The position numbers and the translations under genes are program-made. 64,000 nucleotides of DNA from contig CAYXCZ010000001.1 in the NCBI GenBank assembly GCA_964463695.1, positions 124,001 to 188,000 on the forward strand. The letters are read 5' to 3'. The notes beneath the pieces were generated by a model. The model worked only from the letters and a program-made list of their open reading frames with translations, had not been told where the DNA came from and ran no database searches. Shown here piece after piece: positions 24,105-32,308 of this stretch. The stretch is from JALNZU01 sp964463695. GTDB lineage: Bacteria > Bacteroidota > Bacteroidia > Bacteroidales > F082. Every line of letters starts with the position of its first letter. Position 1 is the stretch's first letter.

Positions 24105-25229
24105 TTACAGCATTTTCTGTTCTTTTGCGCCATCAACAACAATTTTTGCTGCTCTTGCTGAAGCACCTTCACCACCAAGTTTTTTCTTAAGAAGCGAATA
24201 TTCTGCATTTAAGGATTGTTGCTTTTCGCTATTAAACAATAGTAGCCCTAATTCCTTCTTGAGGCGCTCTTCAGTGAAATCGTTTTGAATGAGCTCAGTT
24301 ACAACTTCACGATCCATGATAAGATTAACGAGAGAAATATATCGGATGTGAACGATGCGTCGGGCTATTTCATAGGAAATCCAATTTGCCTTATAGCAAA
24401 CCACTTCAGGCACATTGAAAAGTGCTGTTTCAAGCGTTGCTGTTCCTGAAGTCACCAACGCGGCTATAGCATGTTGAAGGAGAGCATAGGTCTGATTCTG
24501 AACAATTGCAACTTTTTGGTGTCCGGTAATTTTTTTATACATTGACAAATCTGAAGAAGGTGCGGCTGCAATTACAAACTGATGATCAGGAAACAGGGGA
24601 ATCATCATGAGCATTCCCTTCAGCATGCGGTTGATTTCCTGCTTACGACTTCCAGGCAACAAAGCAACAATAGGTCGATCATCCAGTTGATTTTCAGTCC
24701 TAAACGTTTTTAAAGGTTGTTGAAATCCCGAAATTGCATCTAATAATGGGTGACCAACAAAATCAACTTCCATTTGATATTTTTGATAAAAATCTTTCTC
24801 AAAAGGAAGTATAACCATCATTTTATCAACAACTCGCCGAATGATCCTGACTCTGCCTTTTTTCCATGCCCAAACTTGCGGTGAGATATAATAATGAACT
24901 TTAATTCCATGCTGATGTGCAAATTCGGCAATGCGCAAATTAAATCCGGGATAATCAATTAAAACGAGGACATCAGGTTTAAATTCCAGGATATCTTTCT
25001 TGCAAAAACGCATATTATCAAGGATTGTCCTCAAGTTAAAAAGCACTTCGATAAAACCCATAAAAGCCAAATCACGGTAGTGCTTGATAATAGTTGCTCC
25101 TTCGTTTTGCATCAATTCACCTCCCCATGCCCTGATTTCGGCATGTTCATCCAACTCTTTGATCTCCTTTATTAGGATTGAGCCGTGCAGGTCGCCCGAT
25201 GCTTCACCGGCTATGATATAATATTTCAT
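24105..25229 (-). CDS. lpxB: Lipid-A-disaccharide synthase LpxB
   Basis: A 374-residue GT19 enzyme joining UDP-2,3-diacylglucosamine and lipid X to form the lipid A disaccharide at the inner face of the inner membrane. Motifs in order: MKYYIIAGEASGDLHG start, AWGGELMQNEGATI, VLIDYPGFNLRIA, HYYISPQVWAWKKGR, ILPFEKDFYQKY, FVGHPLLDAI, LLPGSRKQEINR, and VTSGTATLETAL with VCYKANWISYEIARR for UDP-sugar binding. Length is normal. It is the last gene of a run with maf, DUF502, surE and a small membrane protein, separated by 21 bp from the latter. The surE-lpxB neighbourhood is common in Bacteroidota. Confidence 0.95.
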   Translation of the reverse strand: MKYYIIAGEASGDLHGSILIKEIKELDEHAEIRAWGGELMQNEGATIIKHYRDLAFMGFIEVLFNLRTILDNMRFCKKDILEFKPDVLVLIDYPGFNLRIAEFAHQHGIKVHYYISPQVWAWKKGRVRIIRRVVDKMMVILPFEKDFYQKYQMEVDFVGHPLLDAISGFQQPLKTFRTENQLDDRPIVALLPGSRKQEINRMLKGMLMMIPLFPDHQFVIAAAPSSDLSMYKKITGHQKVAIVQNQTYALLQHAIAALVTSGTATLETALFNVPEVVCYKANWISYEIARRIVHIRYISLVNLIMDREVVTELIQNDFTEERLKKELGLLLFNSEKQQSLNAEYSLLKKKLGGEGASARAAKIVVDGAKEQKML

Positions 25230-25250
25230 TTTATATCCGTCATTTAATCA

Positions 25251-25529
25251 CTATTTTATGAAAAGGAAAACTGCAAAAACGACAATAAAAATAGTAAGGA
25301 GCAACCCTCTTCCAGTTTTATCTTGTTTTCGGTTTACCATAAAATACCTGAATATAAATAGATTAGGTATTAAAGCAATTAAAAAAGGTGTTCTTGGATT
25401 CTTCAACCAAACCGGAATAACTTCCATCATATCGATGATAACACCCATAAGAAAATACAGCAGGGAAGTTGTAACGAATCCAATAATGATGCCTGTTATG
25501 AGATGATCCTTTTGAAAAAATTTACGCAT
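25251..25529 (-). CDS. Small membrane protein, function unknown
   Basis: 92 residues with three predicted membrane segments (about 11-31, 47-63 and 74-91) and positively charged ends and loops (MRKFFQKDH, MVNRKQDKTGR). It does not match a family I can name. Its place between surE and lpxB on the same strand, with 21 bp to lpxB, makes it a real gene. A supporting role in envelope assembly is guessed from context alone. Confidence 0.7.
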   Translation of the reverse strand: MRKFFQKDHLITGIIIGFVTTSLLYFLMGVIIDMMEVIPVWLKNPRTPFLIALIPNLFIFRYFMVNRKQDKTGRGLLLTIFIVVFAVFLFIK

Positions 25530-25607
25530 AACGCTAAATATTAGTTTTGCTTACAATTGAATTCTTGATATTACCGGATTTAAACTTCATAAGCTAAGGT
25601 TCAAGTT

Positions 25608-26369
25608 TTAAAGATTCCAATTGCGGATATGATCAATTGATGAATAAGCTGTTAGGTCAAACTGCACAGGTACAACTGAAACATAATTATTCTCCAATGC
25701 CCAAACGTCTGAATCTTCGGTTCTGTCATCATTTTCAAATTTACCTGTAAGCCAGTGATATTCAGCACCCCTTGGATCATGACGTGAGTCGAATTCTTCC
25801 GCCCAACGCGCCTTAGCCTGCCTGCAGACCTTGATGCCACGGATGCTTTCACTTTGTATCTTTGGCAAATTCACATTTAAACAAACACCCGGAGTCAACC
25901 CATTTTTTAATGTTGCTTGTGCAATTGTCAAAATAAAAGGCTCAAGGTGACTAAAATCAGCATGTGAACTATAATCATCCAAACTGAAACCAATTGCAGG
26001 AATACCATCAATACATGCTTCGATAACAGCAGCCATCGTGCCGGAATAAATAACATTGATGGAGGCATTGGAACCATGATTAATTCCGGAAACCAGTAAG
26101 TCAGGCTTCCCCTTTATGACCACTTGTTCGCCAAGTTTTACGCAATCTACAGGTGTGCCATTACATATATACTCTTCATAATCAGATTCTTTAATAACTG
26201 TCTTAAGTCGAAGCGGTGTTTTAATTGTTATAGCATGGCCCATTCCCGACATTGGCTGCTCACTCGAAACAACCACTACGCGTCCAATTTTTCGCATTAT
26301 TTCAATTAATTGACGAATGCCTGGTGCGAAATATCCGTCATCGTTGGTAATCAGTATTGTTGGTTTCAC
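25608..26369 (-). CDS. surE: 5'/3'-nucleotidase SurE
   Basis: A survival protein E phosphatase of about 253 residues that dephosphorylates nucleoside monophosphates using a divalent metal. The start is placed at GTG 26369 (MKPTILITNDDGYFAPG), one base after the DUF502 stop; an ATG at 26402 would add 11 residues read through the end of DUF502. The TNDDG motif supplies the metal Asp pair, SGMGHAITI the loop Ser, LVSGINHGSNASINVIYSGTM the Asn and phosphate-site residues, and AIGFSLDDYSS the family core. Length is usual for Bacteroidota SurE. It belongs to the maf - DUF502 - surE - lpxB run. Confidence 0.93.
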   Translation of the reverse strand: MKPTILITNDDGYFAPGIRQLIEIMRKIGRVVVVSSEQPMSGMGHAITIKTPLRLKTVIKESDYEEYICNGTPVDCVKLGEQVVIKGKPDLLVSGINHGSNASINVIYSGTMAAVIEACIDGIPAIGFSLDDYSSHADFSHLEPFILTIAQATLKNGLTPGVCLNVNLPKIQSESIRGIKVCRQAKARWAEEFDSRHDPRGAEYHWLTGKFENDDRTEDSDVWALENNYVSVVPVQFDLTAYSSIDHIRNWNL

Positions 26370-26370
26370 T

Positions 26371-26988
26371 TTATTCGTTTTGGTTCTCGTTTTGAACATC
26401 AAGATTTGTAACCCCTGCAGAAATTATAAACTTCATTACCTCGGTTGATGAAGCATCGATTGGCCTCACGTTTTCAGCAGGAACAATAAACAAGTTGCCC
26501 GACCAAGCGTAGGAGTGCGGCAAATATACGGCAACCTTTTGTCCCTCTATACCAAGAAAACTTAAATCTTTATTGGTAATAAACCCAATTTTCTCAAGGT
26601 CAAAACCCTTGCCAATTTTAACCATCACGGGTTCGTTAAAACGTTTTTTCTGACCAACAAATGCCGAAACAAGGTCTTTTACAGAAGTGTAAATAATTTT
26701 GATGAGCGGTGCTTTTGCAAAAAGATGATCAAAATAAATAATAAATGGCTTAAAAAGAATTGTCGATCCCATCAGTCCGATCAAAGTGATTGAAATGAGC
26801 AAAACAACGATACCAAGCCCCGGTATATGCCTTTTCAGAATTTGATCCAGATAGCCAATCAAAAGGCCATCAATAAACTCAAAAATAGTTATAACACCCC
26901 AGATTGTCATGGTAATAGGAGCGATATAAAGAAGACCTTGTAAAAAATAATTCAAGAATTTTTTTAATATCTGTCGCATAAATCTCAT
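26371..26988 (-). CDS. DUF502 family membrane protein
   Basis: 205 residues with two clear N-terminal transmembrane helices (about 15-37 and 52-75), followed by a soluble domain beginning IIYTSVKDLVSAFVGQKKRF. The conserved LSFLGIEGQKVAVYLPHSYAWSGNLFIVPAENV belongs to DUF502. The family is widespread in bacteria and plants (LIKE COV); the function is not known. It overlaps the maf stop by 4 bp (ATGA), which points to coupled translation, and precedes surE by 1 bp. Confidence 0.88.
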   Translation of the reverse strand: MRFMRQILKKFLNYFLQGLLYIAPITMTIWGVITIFEFIDGLLIGYLDQILKRHIPGLGIVVLLISITLIGLMGSTILFKPFIIYFDHLFAKAPLIKIIYTSVKDLVSAFVGQKKRFNEPVMVKIGKGFDLEKIGFITNKDLSFLGIEGQKVAVYLPHSYAWSGNLFIVPAENVRPIDASSTEVMKFIISAGVTNLDVQNENQNE

Positions 26989-27614
26989 TTTTGTTGACTG
27001 GGGTAAGCACTCAGGTTTTTATCATTGGAAACGAACTTTTTAAGTTCAAGATAAAGGCGATGCGTGGGTAATCCCATCACATTGTAAAACGACCCTTTGA
27101 CACTTTCTATTGCAATATACCCAATCCATTCCTGAATTCCGTATGCGCCTGCTTTATCAAAAGGCTGATATTTAGCTACATAACTTTGAATTTCATCAGC
27201 CTCTAGTTCGCCAAATTTCACATCAGATGATTCACTAAAAACACAAATTTGTTCCTTGCTCCGTAAGCATACGCCCGTAACCACCTTGTGTGTTTGGCCT
27301 GATAATAAACTCAACATAGCACAGGCTTCTTCGGAATTGGCTGGTTTATTAAGAATTGTATCCCCAATAATCACTACTGTATCAGCTGTTATTAGCAAGA
27401 AGTTGTCAGGGAGTTCATTCTCATCAAAAGCCTTTGCTTTCTTTTCACTTAAAAAAGGTGCTACGGCTTCCAAAGGCATGGTATCAGGAAAAGACTCATC
27501 CACATCTTTTGTAATTAACGTAAAGTTAACGTCCATTCCTTCAAGAAGTTGCTGCCTCCTTGGAGATTTTGATGCCAAAACCAGATGATAATCCTTTAAA
27601 AAGTCTTTTTGCAT
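26985..27614 (-). CDS. maf: Maf-like nucleoside triphosphate pyrophosphatase
   Basis: A 209-residue house-cleaning enzyme hydrolysing non-canonical or pyrimidine NTPs to monophosphates. ATG 27614 (MQKDFLKDYHLVLASKSPRR) is used; a TTG seven codons upstream is unlikely. Motifs: SKSPRRQQLLE (nucleotide-binding loop), SEKKAKAF, ADTVVIIGDTILNKP (Asp and Lys of the active site), SGQTHKVVTGVCL, and YQPFDKAGAYGIQEW near the end. A -7 element at 27715-27722 gives a leader of about 95 bases. It opens the run maf - DUF502 - surE - membrane protein - lpxB. Confidence 0.93.
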   Translation of the reverse strand: MQKDFLKDYHLVLASKSPRRQQLLEGMDVNFTLITKDVDESFPDTMPLEAVAPFLSEKKAKAFDENELPDNFLLITADTVVIIGDTILNKPANSEEACAMLSLLSGQTHKVVTGVCLRSKEQICVFSESSDVKFGELEADEIQSYVAKYQPFDKAGAYGIQEWIGYIAIESVKGSFYNVMGLPTHRLYLELKKFVSNDKNLSAYPSQQK

Positions 27615-27714
27615 TTTATTGAAAATATAACTCAACTAACTTATAATCTGTATTTTAAAAATGATATGTTGAAACTTATCATTTCAAATACCAGCTAAAT
27701 TAAGCGTGAAGCAA

Positions 27715-27722
27715 CAAAGATA
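27715..27722 (-). promoter_or_regulatory. -7 promoter element (TATCTTTG) of the maf-lpxB run
   Basis: Exact TAnnTTTG match on the minus strand in the gap between galM and maf. A CTG triplet lies 20 bases upstream at the -33 position, a partial match. Confidence 0.5.
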
Positions 27723-27858
27723 GGTTTATATGCAATATAGAACAGTCTCAAGCCGGGATGAAACAAAACTGCTAATGGCAAAAAATACAATTCGTGTTAG
27801 ACAAATATTTGATCTTAAGTTCTATAATTTGTCAGATGATGAATCATTTAAATTGACC

Positions 27859-28899
27859 TTATTCCATGTACTCAAATCTAAAAATTGTTCTCTCCTTGAA
27901 AATTTCTCCGGTATCGAGCAATGTTGAAGGGAAGTGAGGATGGTTCGGACTGTCGGCAAAATGTTGTGTTTCAAAACATAGGGCACTATGCTTAAAATAC
28001 TGCTGTTCTTTGTTTCTTTTAAGGCTTCCGTCCAGAAAATTCCCGGAATACACCTGAATACCAGGTTGTGAAGTATATACTTTCATCATCCGGCCAGTTG
28101 GCTCATGATAAAACACTGCTGCAGGAATTTCATCGCTATTCGGATTCTGAACAACAAAGCAGTGATCCAATTCGAATTCGGAAGGAATGTTTCGATCGCT
28201 TAGCAAAACAGGTTTTTGAAAATCGAGTGAAGTGTCACTGCATTCAACTAATCTTCCAGTAGGTAACATATGCTCATCAAGTTCAACACTCTGATGTGCA
28301 TTCACTTGCAGCTGATGATCTGAAATGGTATCACGGAAACCTCCCAGATTGAAATAAGCATGATTTGTTAGGTTAAGATGAGTTGGAGCATCAGCAACTG
28401 CTTCGTATTCAATAGTAAAAGAATTATTATCATGTATCACATATGTAGACCTTACCGTAAGATTCCCCGGATAATTCTCTTCTCCATGAGGACTTAAGTA
28501 GCTTAAATGGATACGAATTTCGTTGTCTTTCTTGTCAATTTCATAGTCCCAGAGACGGGTATGAAATCCTGTATCTCCTCCGTGCAAATGACAGTAATCA
28601 TCATGCATCTTTAACTTATACACTTCATTTTTTACGGATAAATTGCCATAAGCAATCCTGCCTGCGTAACGACCAATTAAGGCTCCAAAATATGGGTGAG
28701 GTTTTAGGTAATCCACAAGCGAATCAAAACCTGCCGATATTTCACCCAGTAGCTGGTGGCGATCAGGCACTTTCAACGATGTGATAATTCCGCCATAATT
28801 TGTTATGCTGATTTGCATCCCTTTTTCGCATTCAACCTGAAATAACATTACCTCCCGACCATCAGGAAGAAATCCAAAAGAAAGTGTAGTTACACGCAT
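27859..28899 (-). CDS. galM: Aldose 1-epimerase (galactose mutarotase)
   Basis: A 346-residue cytosolic beta-sandwich enzyme interconverting alpha and beta anomers of hexoses. Active-site segments are visible: YAGRIAYGNL, CHLHGGDTGFHTRLW (His near 95), HLNLTNHAYFNLGG (catalytic His) and SALCFETQHFADSPN (catalytic Glu). Length is normal for bacterial GalM without signal peptide. It sits between a UbiA-type gene and maf, both on the same strand but with gaps of 183 and 244 bp, so it probably has its own transcript. A TATCTTTG-like CATCTTTG at 28958-28965 could be its -7 element with one mismatch. Confidence 0.92.
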   Translation of the reverse strand: MRVTTLSFGFLPDGREVMLFQVECEKGMQISITNYGGIITSLKVPDRHQLLGEISAGFDSLVDYLKPHPYFGALIGRYAGRIAYGNLSVKNEVYKLKMHDDYCHLHGGDTGFHTRLWDYEIDKKDNEIRIHLSYLSPHGEENYPGNLTVRSTYVIHDNNSFTIEYEAVADAPTHLNLTNHAYFNLGGFRDTISDHQLQVNAHQSVELDEHMLPTGRLVECSDTSLDFQKPVLLSDRNIPSEFELDHCFVVQNPNSDEIPAAVFYHEPTGRMMKVYTSQPGIQVYSGNFLDGSLKRNKEQQYFKHSALCFETQHFADSPNHPHFPSTLLDTGEIFKERTIFRFEYME

Positions 28900-29082
28900 T
28901 CTGAAAACTCAATTAACAATTAATGAAATCCTTTAAGGACAACTGATTTACGACATGCAAAGATGAAGATATTAAACTGAAATTTTATCACATTCTGACA
29001 AAAAAAAGTCTAACAAACTAGTCATTAATGGAATAAAAGCGATCAAAATTAAGGAAGATGACTCAAGAATCTTAAAAACACT

Positions 29083-30006
29083 TTACAAAAAGGCAATGGA
29101 TAGTATACCACTAATCATCAATAACTTAATAAGGTTCGAGATACGGTGAAACTGTTCTTTTTCATTTGCCATAACGAGCAGAATCAGGATTGTTATAAGA
29201 AGAGCGTCAGAAACAAAAAGAGCATAAAAGGCAAAATCATATCCTTTAAAAATTAATACATACTGCCATAATCCTATTAGAATCAACACCATAGAACTTA
29301 ATCCTAACGCTAGATTCTTGGCTGTAGTTACTCCGGCGACAACCGGAAAGGTTTTGCAACCAAAACGGGCATCCCCTTTAATGTCTTCAATATCCTTAAC
29401 AATCTCCCGTAGCATACTGCTTAAAAAAGAGAAAAGAGTGTAGGCCATCAGCATACCGGTGATGGTAGGAAAAGATAGTGAGGCCTCTGTGAATAAAACA
29501 GGGTTTGTTGTAAAATGAAAAAATTCCATTAACCAAACAATCACCAATGCCATCGATGTTGAAAAAGAAATGACAATATTACCAACCAAACTCATTTGCT
29601 TATATCGCTTGGAATAAAACCATAGCAGACCTGTCATAGCAATGATGATAAGGGTTAACCTCCAGCTTTTTACTGCAAAACCCAAATAAACAGCACAAAT
29701 CCCCACCAAAATATTCAGCAGCCAATAGAAATTATTCGCTTGAGCAAAACTTATTTTACTCCCAACTAATACCCTATCAGGCTTATTAACTCTATCTATT
29801 TCAGAATCTACAATATCATTTATAACATACCCTCCAGCTGCAATTAAAACAAATGAAAGAACCAGTGCTGAAAATAACAATATAGATGTAATCGCTTCAG
29901 GATGAATATTTTGTAATTCGGGAATCACAATAAAGTAACGCACCAGAATCATTGTCAAAGCAATGATAACCAGATTTGGCCAACGAATAAGTTTTAGATA
30001 TACCAT
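29083..30006 (-). CDS. UbiA-family prenyltransferase (GGGP synthase-partner type)
   Basis: A 307-residue inner-membrane protein with about nine hydrophobic helices. The first aspartate-rich motif is YVINDIVDSEIDRVNKPDR (N63, D64, D67, D71); the second is REIVKDIEDIKGDARFG. Both bind the prenyl diphosphate via Mg2+. Bacteroidota members of this subgroup are usually annotated as geranylgeranylglycerol-phosphate geranylgeranyltransferases, but quinone or heme prenylation cannot be excluded from sequence. It follows the KdsC-like gene by 9 bp and is the last gene of a three-gene operon with DUF2520 and KdsC-like genes. Confidence 0.82.
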   Translation of the reverse strand: MVYLKLIRWPNLVIIALTMILVRYFIVIPELQNIHPEAITSILLFSALVLSFVLIAAGGYVINDIVDSEIDRVNKPDRVLVGSKISFAQANNFYWLLNILVGICAVYLGFAVKSWRLTLIIIAMTGLLWFYSKRYKQMSLVGNIVISFSTSMALVIVWLMEFFHFTTNPVLFTEASLSFPTITGMLMAYTLFSFLSSMLREIVKDIEDIKGDARFGCKTFPVVAGVTTAKNLALGLSSMVLILIGLWQYVLIFKGYDFAFYALFVSDALLITILILLVMANEKEQFHRISNLIKLLMISGILSIAFL

Positions 30007-30015
30007 AAAATTGTT

Positions 30016-30537
30016 TTACCAATGATGTCCGGCGTCGGTCATCCATTTCCCCTGAACTTTCAAAACCTGCTCAATGATATCACGTACACATCCATGACCT
30101 CCTCTGTAATGACTGATATAAATGCTGATACGCTTTATCTCCTCCGATGCGTCAGCAGGGCAGGCAGGCACCCCAGCTACTTGCATTGAAAGATAATCCG
30201 GAATATCATCTCCCATGTACACAACTTCTTCATTTTGAATACCTTTATCCTGAAGATACTGGGTAAAAACACGCAACTTATCGCTTACTCCCAAATAAAC
30301 ATCTGTAATGTTTAACGCTTCGAAACGCTTTTGCATACTTGGGGAGAATCCACCTGAAATAACAGCAACATTGTAGCCGAGTTTTCTTATCAGTTGAAGT
30401 GCATATCCGTCTTTCACATTTGCTGTACGCAACGGCTCCCCGTCGTTATTGATAACGATTATACCTTCGGTCATAACTCCATCATAATCAAATACAAAGG
30501 TTGTTATTTTATGTAGTTTTGATTTGTAATTACTCAT
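30016..30537 (-). CDS. kdsC: KdsC-like HAD phosphatase (3-deoxy-D-manno-octulosonate 8-phosphate phosphatase type)
   Basis: A 173-residue HAD-superfamily protein of subclass C0 without a cap domain. FVFDYDGVMTEG gives Asp17 (nucleophile) and Asp19 (acid/base). VAVISGG is motif II (Ser), a basic region with Lys follows (SDKLRVF), and VVYMGDDIPDYLSM is motif III with the Mg-binding Asp pair. This is the KDO-8-phosphate phosphatase pattern of the LPS core pathway, though relatives act on other sugar phosphates. It overlaps the DUF2520 gene by 8 bp. Confidence 0.85.
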   Translation of the reverse strand: MSNYKSKLHKITTFVFDYDGVMTEGIIVINNDGEPLRTANVKDGYALQLIRKLGYNVAVISGGFSPSMQKRFEALNITDVYLGVSDKLRVFTQYLQDKGIQNEEVVYMGDDIPDYLSMQVAGVPACPADASEEIKRISIYISHYRGGHGCVRDIIEQVLKVQGKWMTDAGHHW

Positions 30538-31354
30538 GTATATTTCGATTATATTTAGTTAAAATATAGGCTGAAAAGTTATTATACACCTCCTGTAATT
30601 CAGGGAAAGCAGTCAGCAATTCAAGATGTTGGTTAATAGTCCCCTGATCATTCCGGCGGGCCGGACCTGTTTGAGCCTGCTCAGGTGATAAATTTATGGC
30701 CTTCATTGCTGTCTCAATCATTAATGGTTTCAAGTAATCAATTGATAAACCATCTTTAACAAGTATCTGATCTGCCATTAGATACAACGCATTAGTGAAA
30801 TTATTTACAAAAACAGCTGCTAAGTGCAGACGCTGACGTTGTTCATCATTAATAGTCACCACAGTTGATGAAAGTTTCTCTGCCAGGTCACGCAATAAAG
30901 TCAGGTCACCAACATCGTTACTTTGGATAAAAACCGGGATGGAATTGAACTCAGGCTGTCGTTCAAAAGAAAATGTTTGCAAAGGATAAAAAATACCAGT
31001 TCTGGTAAAGAATTTTGCAAGAACGACACTGTCTTTCATTCCTGAGGTATGCACTACAATACCTTTGACGAATGGCATTTGCGATGCCACTTCTTCGATG
31101 ACATCATCACTGACGGCTAGAATGTATAAATCGGCGTTGGGGTTAATTTGTTTAAAATCAGTAACAGCTTTTGATTGAAATTTTTCGGAGAGTTGATTCA
31201 CTTTTTCGAATGACCTTCCAACTACCTCCAAAATATTTATCCCTTTATTTTTCAGTGCATTACCCAGGTTCCAGGAAACCCGGCCTGTACCAATTAGAAT
31301 TACATTCGTTATTTTTGAAATATGCACCCCGATAATTTTTGCACGAAAATACAT
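30530..31354 (-). CDS. DUF2520 protein with NAD(P)-binding Rossmann domain
   Basis: About 274 residues. The N-terminal Rossmann fold starts at TNVILIGTGRVSWNLG (GxGxxxxxLG). IFYPLQTFSFERQPEF and a helical C-terminal domain (HLAAVFVNNFTNALYLMA) are the hallmarks of the Rossmann-like/DUF2520 pair, related to pyrroline-5-carboxylate or ketopantoate reductases. The substrate is unknown. The start is uncertain: ATG 31354 adds nine residues before a GTG at 31327, which would give a more typical N-terminus (MHISKITNVILIG). It heads the DUF2520 - KdsC-like - UbiA operon. This order, often with maf, recurs in Bacteroidota. Confidence 0.85.
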   Translation of the reverse strand: MYFRAKIIGVHISKITNVILIGTGRVSWNLGNALKNKGINILEVVGRSFEKVNQLSEKFQSKAVTDFKQINPNADLYILAVSDDVIEEVASQMPFVKGIVVHTSGMKDSVVLAKFFTRTGIFYPLQTFSFERQPEFNSIPVFIQSNDVGDLTLLRDLAEKLSSTVVTINDEQRQRLHLAAVFVNNFTNALYLMADQILVKDGLSIDYLKPLMIETAMKAINLSPEQAQTGPARRNDQGTINQHLELLTAFPELQEVYNNFSAYILTKYNRNIHE

Positions 31355-31399
31355 CTTTTGGCCCTAAACAGCTACTGATTCGCAAGGGTATCAAACAAA

Positions 31400-31473
31400 A
31401 AAGCTGACTCTTCCATTTATTTTTATAATTCAACATATTAAGTTGAACCGAATAAAATGAAAGAATCAGCTTT
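31400..31473 (-). terminator. Large stem-loop terminator after the DUF1080 operon
   Basis: The arms 31400-31416 and 31457-31473 pair over 17 positions with few mismatches (AAAGCTGA...TCAGCTTT). A second hairpin, TTCAAC (31429-31434) with GTTGAA (31442-31447), is nested in the loop. On the minus strand the stem is followed by TTTTG, so it fits an intrinsic terminator at the end of the six-gene operon. Confidence 0.75.
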
Positions 31474-31492
31474 ACTATTTAAGTCTCAGCAA

Positions 31493-32263
31493 TTACAACT
31501 TCCTGATTTTGATATTTTTATACCAAACATCATCACCATGATCCTGTAATCCGATAAATCCTGCCTGAGCAACGTTGGCCCAATCAGGGTTATATTGTGG
31601 AAACTTACTTTTAGCGACCATTTCATTCCATTCAGGTGTCCAGAGGTGATATTCAACCACTTTCTCACCATTCAGCCAATGTTCGACCAATCCTTTATAG
31701 ATGAGCAATTTTGCTTGATTCCACTCGCCCACAGGTTTCACTTTGTCAGCAGCAACGCCAATCATATCATACAAAGCACCGGCACTATGAACGCCATTAC
31801 GGCCATCGGGATGTTTTGTATTATCTAAAACCTGCATTTCAGGCGCTGTTTGCCAGATGGTTTTATCAGGTAATTCCTGAGCTAGATATAGGATTCCGCT
31901 GTTTCCACCTTCAGAGATTTTCCATTCCAGAGACAGCTCAAAATTTTGAAACTTTTCATCAAAGATGATATCGCCACCTTCGAGTGAACCTGCTTCGCCC
32001 CTGCCCGAGCCAATACATTGAAGTGTTCCGTTTTCGATTTTCCAGCCTGTCGGGAAATGATCTTTTCCATAACCTCGCCATTTACCTGGAGTAGTTCCAT
32101 CGAACATCAACATCCAGCCGGCAGCAGCATCTTCAGCTGATAAGCCATTATCAACAACTACTTCGGCTTTAGCTTCAGCCTTGTCGTCACTGGTTTTTTT
32201 TTCGGCATTAACACAGGAAACTACTGCCAGGGCTAATAGTGAAAAGAGAATGATTTTTTTCAT
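31493..32263 (-). CDS. DUF1080 lipoprotein, 3-keto-glycoside hydrolase/hydratase type
   Basis: A 256-residue periplasmic lipoprotein (MKKIILFSLLALAVVSC, lipid Cys17), then a Lys/Glu-rich linker and a concanavalin-like beta-jelly roll. Typical DUF1080 segments: GWMLMFDGTTPGKWRGYG, WKIENGTLQCIGSG, FELSLEWKISEGGNSGILYLAQE, PEMQVLDNTKHPDG and GFIGLQDHGDDVWYKNIKIRKL. Family members are annotated as 3-keto-disaccharide hydrolases and have been linked to hydration of elimination products in oxidation-based glycoside cleavage. It is the last gene of an operon with three oxidoreductases and a sugar-isomerase-fold protein, which supports this role here. Confidence 0.88.
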   Translation of the reverse strand: MKKIILFSLLALAVVSCVNAEKKTSDDKAEAKAEVVVDNGLSAEDAAAGWMLMFDGTTPGKWRGYGKDHFPTGWKIENGTLQCIGSGRGEAGSLEGGDIIFDEKFQNFELSLEWKISEGGNSGILYLAQELPDKTIWQTAPEMQVLDNTKHPDGRNGVHSAGALYDMIGVAADKVKPVGEWNQAKLLIYKGLVEHWLNGEKVVEYHLWTPEWNEMVAKSKFPQYNPDWANVAQAGFIGLQDHGDDVWYKNIKIRKL

Positions 32264-32308
32264 AATAAATATTTATTTAATTGATTTTGAATTAATTAAA
32301 GAGCGTTT

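Noticed and set aside
27730..27927. 65-codon plus-strand frame in the galM-maf gap
   Set aside because: It runs into the 3' end of galM on the other strand, and its start lies next to the minus-strand maf promoter.
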